A stretch of 6,024 nt of DNA, from the NCBI GenBank assembly GCA_021785795.1, contig JAJYEK010000209.1, positions 1 to 6,024 of the forward strand, read 5' to 3'. The first letter of the stretch is position 1. Every line of letters begins with the position of its first letter. The notes beneath the pieces were generated by a model that had not been told where the DNA came from, did no database searches, and saw only the letters and a list, made by a program, of their open reading frames with translations. The stretch comes from Pseudomonadota bacterium. Lineage in GTDB: Bacteria > Pseudomonadota > Gammaproteobacteria > Acidiferrobacterales > UBA6901. A program made the translations under genes and the position numbers. Below, in pieces: positions 1 through 5,861 of the stretch.

Positions 1-21
1 ATCGTTGCGGGCAGTCATCAT
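1..21 (-). CDS. Start of an unidentified gene reading out of the window (partial)
   Basis: On the minus strand a start codon at 21-19, followed by a second ATG at 18-16, is preceded by AGGAG (plus-strand 29-33) at a spacing of 7 bases. The seven visible codons read M-M-T-A-R-N-D and stay open to the window edge. The same frame is also open upstream, back to an ATG at 90-88, but the ribosome site favours position 21. The product cannot be recognised from seven residues. Because it diverges from a broken transposase, it may belong to another insertion sequence, but that is only a guess from context. Confidence 0.35.
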
Positions 22-98
22 CGTGAATCTCCTGTGGTGTGTGAGAACCCTCAGGATGAACCTCTCGATGGTGGCTGCCCAGCTGCTCATGCTTCGAT

Positions 99-593
99 AT
101 GTACTACGGCTCGGAGTACATCAACCACCAGGTCGCCGGGCTGCTCAACAAATTGTTGATCGCAGAACAGACCAAATCGCGTTCCCGTCACAGCAATGAC
201 AACGCCCAGGCCGAGTCAAAGAACGGGGCGATCGTGCGCAAGCACCTGGGCTACGGCCATATCCCGCAACGCTTCGCGACCCTCGTCAACGCCTTCTGCC
301 GCGACCATCTCAACCCCTACGTCAACTTCCACCGGCCGTGTCTGTTCGCCGAAACCATCACGGATGCCAAGGGGCGCGAGCGCAAGCGCTATCCCTATCA
401 ACTGATGATGACGCCCTATGACAAGCTCAAATCCTTGCCGCGGGCTGAACAGTACCTCAAGGCGGGCGTCACCTTCGAACAACTCGATGCGAAAGCCGGC
501 GCCATCAGCGATAATGATGCCGCACAGCGTCTGAACGACGCACGGGCGATGCTCTTCAAGACTATTTTCAGACGATCGAGAACAGCCGCCTGA
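99..593 (+). pseudogene. 3' remnant of a DDE integrase-core transposase
   Basis: The 164-residue reading frame matches the C-terminal half of an integrase-core (rve) transposase of the IS481-like/unclassified type. Recognisable parts are G-S-E-Y-I-N near the start, then S-R-S-R-H-S-N-D-N-A-Q-A-E-S-K-N-G (about residues 27-43) carrying the third catalytic acidic residue, Glu39, then H-L-G-Y and N-F-H-R-P, and a basic C-terminal part with M-M-T-P-Y-D-K-L-K-S-L-P. Full members are normally more than twice as long and start this block with D-N-G-S-E; here it reads M-Y-Y-G-S-E, so the second catalytic Asp is missing. Upstream the frame has stops at 24-26, 42-44 and 57-59, so the 5' half is absent rather than out of view. 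It is almost certainly inactive. The family name is from memory of the motifs and is less sure than the fact of truncation. Confidence 0.8.
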
Positions 594-602
594 GCATGCT
601 CA
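591..602. repeat. Perfect 12-bp palindrome at the transposase/ATPase junction
   Basis: TGAGCATGCTCA is its own reverse complement. It contains the transposase stop codon (591-593) and the first candidate ATG of the ATPase (596-598). It could be part of the insertion-sequence end, a small operator, or chance. Nothing in the window repeats it. Confidence 0.5.
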
Positions 603-2824
603 AAACCCGCTCCGTTCAGACTCATACTTCGATTGGAATGTACTTAGAGCCATTCGCGACCCAGGAGCGGGCTCTCGCTCGCGAGCGCAACCGTTTCCTT
701 GGCGCGCTGGCATTGAGTGTGACCGCGATCGGCTTGATCGCCAATCCGGAAGGTAGCTGGACGCTCGGTCTCTCCGCCTTCGTGGTGGCCAGCCTGATGG
801 CGTTTTGCTTTGCCGTGTTGCGTAGTCGCGGCAGTTTGTGGGCAGTGGCCGGCAGCCTGGGCCTGGGCGCCTCCGGTGTGACGCTGTTCGTGCTGCGCAG
901 CCAGAGCTTGCTTGGCGCATTCACGCCATGGCTGGCGGCGTTGCTGGCGGCGGCGATGATCTTTGGTCTCGGCGCGCACATCCTGCGCATGGCGGCACAG
1001 GCACTTCGGCGCGGTATTCTGAACCAGCATGTGCTGGTCGAGATCGGTGCATTTGCCGCAGCCGTCGGCGGTGTCTTCGGGCTGGTATGGCAGCGCCCAG
1101 GCTACCCCACGGCGCCGTTTTTCGCCGTGGCGGTGATGGTGCTGACCTACCACATCTTCTCCGAGTGGCTGTCGCTGATTGTCAAGACGCGCAGCTCGCA
1201 GGCGGTCAAGAAATTGCTCGACCTGCAACCGGACACCGCGTGCGTGCTGCGCGACGGCCGCGAAGGGCCGGTCCCAATCGAGGAAGTCGTGATCGGTGAT
1301 CGGGTACGCATCCGTCCCGGCGAAAGGCTGCCGGTCGACGGAGAAGTGATCGAGGGACGCTCGGCGGTGGATGAGTCTCTGATCACCGGTGAGCCGCTGC
1401 CAGTGAACAAGCGCGTCGGCAGCGTGGTGGCTGGCGGTGCCATCAACGGGAGCGGTGCTCTGATCGTGCGCGTCACCGCGGTGGGTGATGACAGTTTTTT
1501 GCAGCGAGTCATTAAGAGCGTCGAGGATGCACGCGCTCTCAAACCGGGATTGCTGCACATCGTTGACCGGGTCCTGCGCGTCTATACGCCCACCGTGCTT
1601 GCGATTGCGGCCTTGGCCTTTCTGGGATGGCTGTTTGTACCGGTGCTGGGTGGTCACCCGTTGGAACTGGAGCGCGCGGTGTTTGCGGGTCTGTCGGTGC
1701 TGGTGATGGGTTATCCCTGCGCGGTCGGCATTTCGGCGCCGCTGTCGATCGTGCGTGGTGCGGGCGAGGCCGCCGAACACGGTGTCCTCATGCGCACGGG
1801 CGAGGCGTTCCAGGCGCTACGCAAGGTCACTACGGTGATCTTCGACAAGACGGGCACGCTGACCGAAGGCAAGCCCGCGCTGCGCGAGATGGAAGCGCAT
1901 GGCGTGGATGTGGATACGCTGCTGGCGCTGGCGGCTGCCGTCGAGGCCGCCTCCGAGCACCCGCTGGCACAGGCGGTGGTACAAGCAGCCTTTGCGCGCA
2001 GGCTTGAGCTTCCGGATATTGAAGGTTTCGACGCGGTTGCCGGCAGGGGCGTGATCGCCCGGATTGCCGGTGCTGCAGGTACAGAAACTGTGGTGACGGG
2101 CAGCCCGGTCTTCCTGAGCGAACGTGGCGTGGACACGCAGCCCCTGGCCGCCCATATCGAGCGTCTGCAATCCGCGGGCCGTACGGTGATTGGTGTCGCG
2201 CGCGATACCCAGCTACTGGGCATTCTGGCGCTGGGCGACACGCTGCGTGCGGATGCGCGCGAAACCGTGAGCCGGCTCAGGGCCGCCGGTGTACGCGTGG
2301 CGCTGCTCACCGGCGACAACGCAGGGGCGGCGCAGCGTATTGCCGCCGAGGCAGGTATCACGGAGGTCTATGCCGAGGTACTGCCGGAGCGCAAGGCGGA
2401 AACCGTGCGTCAGATTCAGAAGGATGCACGGGTCGCCATGGTGGGCGACGGTATCAACGACGCGCCGGCGCTGATGCAAGCCGACGTCGGTATCGCCATG
2501 GGCAGCGGCACCGATATCGCGATCGACGCGGCCGACGTGATCCTGCTGAACACGCGGCTGGCCGGCGTGCTCGTCGCCTATGACATCAGCCGCCGCGGTT
2601 ACCGCAAGATGCTGCAGAATATCACCCTGGCATTCCTGTTCAACGGCATCGGCATCCCCTTGGCCGCCACCGGATTGATTTACCCGGTGTGGGCGATGGT
2701 GGCAATGGCGAGCAGCGTCACCGCCATCTTCGTCAATTCTCTGGCCGGTCATTCCAGCCTGTTTTTCGGGGCGGTTGGCGGTATCGGGCCTAAATCGGCC
2801 GATGCCAGTGAGGCCTTGGTATGA
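596..2824 (+). CDS. P1B-type heavy-metal-translocating ATPase with a YPC membrane motif
   Basis: This is an inner-membrane pump that uses ATP to move a soft metal ion, most likely outward. All cytoplasmic motifs of the family are present in the 742-residue frame: TGE (264-266, A-domain), phosphorylation site DKTGT (417-421), the SEHPL motif with His455-Pro456 in the nucleotide domain, TGDN (572-575) and GDGIND (617-622). The helix-4 metal motif is Y373-P374-C375 instead of CPC or SPC. Helix 7 has N675-x6-F-N683-x4-P688 and helix 8 has M704...N714, closest to the Cu(I) class. There is no N-terminal CxxC/HMA domain; the whole protein has three cysteines (71, 216, 375). Hydrophobic stretches at about 34-50 and 55-76 precede the usual first helices (about 80-100, 111-131, 147-166, 172-195), suggesting an extra hairpin. 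The start is uncertain: ATG at 596 or 638, neither with a good ribosome site, and the N-terminus may be a junction with the transposon. The stop overlaps the next gene by ATGA. Confidence 0.93.
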   Translation: MLKTRSVQTHTSIGMYLEPFATQERALARERNRFLGALALSVTAIGLIANPEGSWTLGLSAFVVASLMAFCFAVLRSRGSLWAVAGSLGLGASGVTLFVLRSQSLLGAFTPWLAALLAAAMIFGLGAHILRMAAQALRRGILNQHVLVEIGAFAAAVGGVFGLVWQRPGYPTAPFFAVAVMVLTYHIFSEWLSLIVKTRSSQAVKKLLDLQPDTACVLRDGREGPVPIEEVVIGDRVRIRPGERLPVDGEVIEGRSAVDESLITGEPLPVNKRVGSVVAGGAINGSGALIVRVTAVGDDSFLQRVIKSVEDARALKPGLLHIVDRVLRVYTPTVLAIAALAFLGWLFVPVLGGHPLELERAVFAGLSVLVMGYPCAVGISAPLSIVRGAGEAAEHGVLMRTGEAFQALRKVTTVIFDKTGTLTEGKPALREMEAHGVDVDTLLALAAAVEAASEHPLAQAVVQAAFARRLELPDIEGFDAVAGRGVIARIAGAAGTETVVTGSPVFLSERGVDTQPLAAHIERLQSAGRTVIGVARDTQLLGILALGDTLRADARETVSRLRAAGVRVALLTGDNAGAAQRIAAEAGITEVYAEVLPERKAETVRQIQKDARVAMVGDGINDAPALMQADVGIAMGSGTDIAIDAADVILLNTRLAGVLVAYDISRRGYRKMLQNITLAFLFNGIGIPLAATGLIYPVWAMVAMASSVTAIFVNSLAGHSSLFFGAVGGIGPKSADASEALV

Positions 2825-3447
2825 TTCTGAGCAAAGGAGCGCGCAAGTGCATGCGTGACAGCACGGGATGGTGTGTTCCGAGTGTTGTTCTGGCTGCCAC
2901 GCTCCTGTTTGTTGTGCCGACCGCAGACGCGTCTTCGCAGCAACTCTTACAGGGTGCACGGGAGGCAGCGGTGGTCAGCGAAGGCCACGGACCAAGGGTC
3001 GTGTATATATTCTTTGATCCGAACTGCCCCTACTGTCATCTCCTGTACGGAACGTTCCAACCATTGATCCGTAGGGACCAGCTCACGGTGCACTGGATTC
3101 CGGTCGGTATCGTGTCTCCGAGTAGTCTCGGGAAAGTGGCCGCCATTCTGGATGCGCGTTCGCCTGCTGCGGCGCTTGCCTATAACGAGTCCCATTACGA
3201 TGCACGCGATGATGAGGGCGGTATCGACGAAGCGCTGCCCTCGCGGAAGACACGCGCCCTGGTGCGACGGAATGATCGCTTTCTCGCAAGGGCGCCCGTC
3301 GACGCGGTCCCGACTACCGTCATGCGTGAAGCCAGTGGTCGCGTACTGGTGATCCAGGGAGCACTGTCGCCCCTCGCCCTGCAGAAAGCCCTCAACACGC
3401 TTCCGGCGTCGTCGTCACTCATGGGCGCAACTGGCGGGGGTAAATGA
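2821..3447 (+). CDS. DsbG/DsbC-like periplasmic thioredoxin-fold protein (CPYC)
   Basis: This is a secreted thiol-disulfide oxidoreductase or isomerase, 208 residues from the ATG that overlaps the ATPase stop. That start has GAGG at 2810-2813 upstream. A second start at 2851 (198 residues), behind AAAGGAG at 2833-2839, gives a more ordinary signal peptide. The hydrophobic core ends at T-A-D-A, and cleavage is expected just after it. The active site [10 protein letters not shown] places the cysteines at 69 and 72, and V-P-T (Pro164) fits the cis-proline loop opposite it. W-I-P-V-G-I-V and [10 protein letters not shown] resemble DsbG-type proteins. The thioredoxin fold begins soon after the signal peptide, so the N-terminal dimerisation domain of classical DsbC/DsbG is missing and the protein may be monomeric. 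Likely partner: the CcdA-like protein encoded next. Substrate unknown; the cupredoxin-like protein is a plausible one. Confidence 0.85.
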   Translation: MILSKGARKCMRDSTGWCVPSVVLAATLLFVVPTADASSQQLLQGAREAAVVSEGHGPRVVYIFFDPNCPYCHLLYGTFQPLIRRDQLTVHWIPVGIVSPSSLGKVAAILDARSPAAALAYNESHYDARDDEGGIDEALPSRKTRALVRRNDRFLARAPVDAVPTTVMREASGRVLVIQGALSPLALQKALNTLPASSSLMGATGGGK

Positions 3448-4292
3448 TGACCGCGCTGTCGCCGCGGTATCGGAAATGGGTCGGTCGGGTTTCCGCGTTG
3501 GTGGTGCTGGCTTTGGTGTTTGCGGTGGGGGCCTACCTTTATGTACATGTTGGTGGCCAACTATTTCTGCGGATCCACAAGGCGCATTCTCTCCCTCCAG
3601 TACTGCTGTTGCTTCTGGCGTTGGTAGGGGGCGCTGCGTCCTTCTTTTCCCCCTGCAGCCTCGCGATCACCCCTTCATTCCTGATGTACTTCATTGCCGA
3701 TGCATTACCCGGTGAGGGTCGCGGTCCACTCATGCGTGGCAGCCTCGTCGTGGCATCCGGTATCGTGGTGTTCTACACACTGTCCGGTGCGCTCGTCACT
3801 GCGCTTGGGGCCGCGGTGTATAATTTCCTGATCTATCTGATCCCCGCAGCCGCGCTGGTGTTCCTGATTTTAGGGATAGTGATCTTGACGGGGCGAAACC
3901 ACTGGTTGGCGTCTCTGTCTCGGTTCAATCCGTTTCAGTCGTACTACGAACGGATGGCGGAACAGAAACAGATACGAAACCCGAGGACATTGTTCGGGTT
4001 TGGGGTTGCCTACGGGGCTGCCTCGCATACTTGCACGCTGCCCATCTTTCTTGGCATTGTCCTGATGCCGCTCGCTTCTGGAGATTATGTCCTCGCAGGG
4101 ATTGCCGTAGTCATCTATGGCTTAGCGATAGCGGTGCTCTTGTTAGTAATGGCGTACCTCGGACAAACAGCGCTGATCGGCGTGCGCCGCGGGGCAGGGA
4201 GGATATTGCAACGTGCCACCGGATTATTGTTTTTGTTGACGTCGTTCTATCTCCTCTATTATTTCGGCATCAACTACGGCTGGACATTCTAG
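3444..4292 (+). CDS. CcdA/DsbD-like transmembrane electron carrier
   Basis: This polytopic inner-membrane protein of 282 residues would move reducing equivalents from cytoplasmic thioredoxin to periplasmic thiol proteins. It contains exactly two cysteines, in the expected places: F-F-S-P-C71-S-L-A-I-T-P near the end of one helix and A-S-H-T-C197-T-L-P-I-F in a later one, matching the paired reactive cysteines of the DsbD membrane domain and CcdA. Hydrophobic segments lie near 16-35, 53-73, 98-122, 125-149, 183-210, 215-240 and 258-276, that is six core helices plus an N-terminal anchor. The ATG overlaps the stop of the DsbG-like gene (ATGA at 3444-3447), with a second ATG at 3447, so translation is probably coupled. 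It lacks the periplasmic domains of full DsbD, so the neighbouring CPYC protein probably acts as its acceptor. Family call good; exact subfamily not resolved. Confidence 0.85.
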   Translation: MMTALSPRYRKWVGRVSALVVLALVFAVGAYLYVHVGGQLFLRIHKAHSLPPVLLLLLALVGGAASFFSPCSLAITPSFLMYFIADALPGEGRGPLMRGSLVVASGIVVFYTLSGALVTALGAAVYNFLIYLIPAAALVFLILGIVILTGRNHWLASLSRFNPFQSYYERMAEQKQIRNPRTLFGFGVAYGAASHTCTLPIFLGIVLMPLASGDYVLAGIAVVIYGLAIAVLLLVMAYLGQTALIGVRRGAGRILQRATGLLFLLTSFYLLYYFGINYGWTF

Positions 4293-4301
4293 GGGCTTCA
4301 T

Positions 4302-4751
4302 ATGAGTGCCGATGAACCAAGAAGCGGTGTTCTTCTTCGGTTGTTCCGGTTCGCCGTCGCACTGGTCCTGCTGGTAGGGCTGTTAGCAGGCGCCCTGCAC
4401 CTGCACACGTTGCGGGCGCATAGACTGAAGCAGACTGTCTTGCGCACAACACACACCAGTACGACCCTTGTTTATCATATCGTCGAGGGAAAATCGGGTT
4501 CCTCCTATCCTTACACTCCTGATGTCCTCCGCATACCGGCAGGCCAGGTGGTGGCCATCAAGCTGACGGACTACCTCGGGGGTTGCGGCCTGGTCACCGT
4601 GTTTCCCCGATTAGCGCCAGGAGGGGGTGATGCCCGTGCGCGTGTTCCAGTCGGTACCACGGGGCGCGTGTCTATTCGCGCGCCGCGGCCGGGGCGTTAT
4701 CCTTTTCACTGTTCTGGCAATATGTACTTCGGCACCATCGTGGCACATTGA
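4302..4751 (+). CDS. Membrane-anchored cupredoxin-like metal-binding protein
   Basis: A 149-residue protein with one N-terminal membrane segment (about 12-34) and a periplasmic domain of the cupredoxin fold. The strand pattern P-D-V-L-R-I-P-A-G-Q-V-V-A-I-K-L-T-D (73-90), then G-G-C95-G, then G-R-Y-P-F-H-C137-S-G-N-M141-Y-F-G-T-I-V, follows cupredoxin-like domains that end in a Cys...Met loop. The usual type-1 copper histidines are not in their normal places: the first-loop position carries Cys95 and the C-terminal loop offers His136, Cys137 and Met141. This suggests binding of a soft ion such as Cu(I) rather than a blue-copper electron carrier, but that is inference. The start is supported by AGGGG at 4291-4295, six bases upstream, which overlaps the previous stop codon. 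Some mononuclear sites of this fold could also serve as chaperones handing metal to other proteins. Confidence 0.72.
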   Translation: MSADEPRSGVLLRLFRFAVALVLLVGLLAGALHLHTLRAHRLKQTVLRTTHTSTTLVYHIVEGKSGSSYPYTPDVLRIPAGQVVAIKLTDYLGGCGLVTVFPRLAPGGGDARARVPVGTTGRVSIRAPRPGRYPFHCSGNMYFGTIVAH

Positions 4752-4767
4752 TGGCGTGCATCGGCCT

Positions 4768-4774
4768 GAGGAGG
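4768..4774 (+). promoter_or_regulatory. Strong ribosome binding site of the merR-family gene
   Basis: GAGGAGG lies 4 bases before ATG 4779 and 7 bases before ATG 4782. The spacing favours the second ATG as the true start, which would shorten the protein by one methionine. It is the best ribosome site in the cluster, so the regulator may be translated independently of the upstream gene. Confidence 0.6.
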
Positions 4775-4778
4775 CGTC

Positions 4779-5222
4779 ATGATGACGATTGGACAAGTGT
4801 CTGCAGCGACTGGGGTCAGCAAAGATACCTTGCGTTACTACGAGCGCGAGGGATTATTGCCGCGCATGCCAAAGGCAACAAACGGCTACCGGCATTACGA
4901 CCGTGACGCGCTACGGAGGGTGCGCTTCATCAAGCATGCCCAGCAAGTCGGTTTCACATTGGCAGAGGTACGCACTTTGATGCGCTTGAAAACAGACAAC
5001 TGTGCCTGTTGTCAGGATGTCCGTACCGTCGCTGTTCAGAAGCAGAGAGAGCTTGAGCACAAGATAACGATCATGCAGGCAATGTCGACCGCCCTCGCTG
5101 ATCTCATCAATATCTGTGTCCACGACGAGCGAAGCGTAGACGAGTGTCCGATTCTAGGGGCGCTCGAAAGAAGTCTGGCCGTTAGTGGTGTACTCGCAGG
5201 AGAAACTCTGTCGTCACGCTAG
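4779..5222 (+). CDS. MerR-family metal-responsive transcriptional regulator
   Basis: A 147-residue dimeric activator/repressor of the MerR family, of normal length. The N-terminal winged helix-turn-helix is clear: I-G-Q-V-S-A-A-T-G-V-S-K-D-T-L-R-Y-Y-E-R-E-G-L-L (4-27), then N-G-Y-R-H-Y and F-I-K-H-A-Q-Q-V-G-F-T. A long dimerisation helix follows (about 80-112). Metal-ligand candidates are Cys78, Cys113 and Cys123, aligning by hand with ZntR Cys79, Cys114 and Cys124; extra cysteines sit at 75 and 77. Cys78 is a mark of divalent-metal sensors (ZntR, CadR, PbrR, MerR) and is not the CueR arrangement. The ZntR residues Cys115 and His119 are absent (Val114, Arg118), so Pb/Cd/Hg-type sensing is possible. 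The gene is last in the cluster, 27 bases after the cupredoxin gene. I see no clear MerR-type promoter with a 19-20 bp spacer. Confidence 0.9.
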   Translation: MMTIGQVSAATGVSKDTLRYYEREGLLPRMPKATNGYRHYDRDALRRVRFIKHAQQVGFTLAEVRTLMRLKTDNCACCQDVRTVAVQKQRELEHKITIMQAMSTALADLINICVHDERSVDECPILGALERSLAVSGVLAGETLSSR

Positions 5223-5235
5223 CGCCAAGAGGCGC
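5222..5235 (+). terminator. Weak hairpin after the regulator gene
   Basis: GCGCC, loop AAGA, GGCGC form a 5-bp stem directly at the end of the merR-family gene. No T-run follows (AGAGCGAATC), so it is not a standard intrinsic terminator, though it could mark the 3' end of the message. Low confidence. Confidence 0.2.
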
Positions 5236-5476
5236 AGAGCGAATCTAGTAGATGCAGGATAACCGGGCGACAGCTGGGTGATGATCGCCGTCGGTTGCGG
5301 CATTCTAGCCAGGCCATGAATATCAGTTTCGTTGTCGCGTTGCGCGTACTCCCAGAATGAGCGGCCCATAGTGTGTCTCGAAAAGACCGACCGTTTTCTG
5401 AAGGGATAGCAGTTGGTGAAGACGGACAAACCGTAAGTCGCGACCTCGTTGGGGTTAGTGCATGCGTAGAACGACG
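5223..5476. other. Spacer without a recognised gene, between the operon and the IS66 element
   Basis: About 250 bases with no coding region I can support. Minus-strand frames are open across it, but one of them runs through the IS66 end, they lack a convincing ribosome site and they resemble no family I know. An 11-base stretch, CCGTTTTCTGA (5391-5401), resembles part of Tn3-family terminal repeats. GACAAACC occurs at 5425-5432 and again at 5487-5494 inside the IS66 end. The stretch is probably residual or rearranged DNA. Confidence 0.5.
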
Positions 5477-5496
5477 GTAAGCGATCGACAAACCCC
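5477..5496. repeat. Left terminal inverted repeat of the IS66 element
   Basis: It starts GTAAGCGATCGACAAACCCC. The first seven bases match the family end; the inner limit of the repeat is a guess because the right end is not in the window. Confidence 0.65.
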
Positions 5497-5558
5497 GCTC
5501 TACCGAGCCGCGCCTAAAACGCGCAGCCTTCTGCACTTGAACCCAGAGGGCAGGAACC

Positions 5559-5858
5559 ATGGTCCGTACGCACGCGCAGTGGCATCAGCTGTTTCAGGAA
5601 TGGAGTACCAGCGGCCAGGATGAGGTAACGTTCTGCGCCGCCCACGGGATTGCACGCCAGTACTTCAGGCTGCGCCGCCGCGAGCTGTCCGGGGCAGAGG
5701 GGAGTCCCGCCGCCTCGGCGTTTGTGCCGGTGGCGGTGACGCGGGGTGGGTCGAAGGCTCTGGACCTCGAGTTGTGCCACGGCGGCACCACCCTCAAACT
5801 GCCGGCCTCGGTGTCGGCCCGCTGGCTCGCGGACCTGCTGCACGCGCTCAAGGACTGA
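5559..5858 (+). CDS. tnpA: IS66-family accessory protein TnpA
   Basis: A 99-residue protein of the IS66 Orf1/TnpA type. The N-terminal part (W-H-Q-L-F-Q-E-W-S-T-S-G-Q, then F-C-A-A-H-G-I and Y-F-R-L-R-R-R-E-L) is a helix-turn-helix-like DNA-binding region. The C-terminal part (F-V-P-V-A-V, then L-E-L-C-H-G-G-T-T-L-K-L-P and W-L-A-D-L-L-H-A-L) is the usual ending of the family. The start has AGGGCAGG a few bases upstream. It is followed by tnpB after a 3-base gap. Its exact part in transposition is not well established; it is needed alongside TnpB and TnpC in the elements studied. Confidence 0.85.
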   Translation: MVRTHAQWHQLFQEWSTSGQDEVTFCAAHGIARQYFRLRRRELSGAEGSPAASAFVPVAVTRGGSKALDLELCHGGTTLKLPASVSARWLADLLHALKD

Positions 5859-5861
5859 CGC

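Noticed and set aside
644..1780. Long open frame on the minus strand opposite the ATPase (378 codons)
   Set aside because: The + strand here carries all the motifs of a P-type ATPase; the opposite frame is rich in Arg, His and Gln, as expected of a shadow in GC-rich DNA, and shows no family.
1711..2361. Minus-strand frame of 216 codons inside the ATPase
   Set aside because: Low-complexity Ala/Ser/Arg composition typical of antisense to a GC-rich gene; no ribosome site or motif.
2213..2959. Minus-strand frame of 248 codons across the ATPase/DsbG junction
   Set aside because: It overlaps two well-supported genes in full and has no recognisable domain.
4236..4262. Possible promoter TTGACG ... 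TATTAT before the cupredoxin gene
   Set aside because: The spacer is only 15 bp and the site lies inside the CcdA-like coding sequence; there is no dyad for the MerR-type protein.
4690..4730. Possible separate promoter for the regulator (TTATCC ... TATGTA)
   Set aside because: The -35 match is poor and no operator is visible; a strong ribosome site alone explains separate translation.
5219..5560. Minus-strand frame of 113 codons in the spacer after the regulator
   Set aside because: It would start inside the IS66 element and cross its boundary; no ribosome site and no similarity that I recognise.
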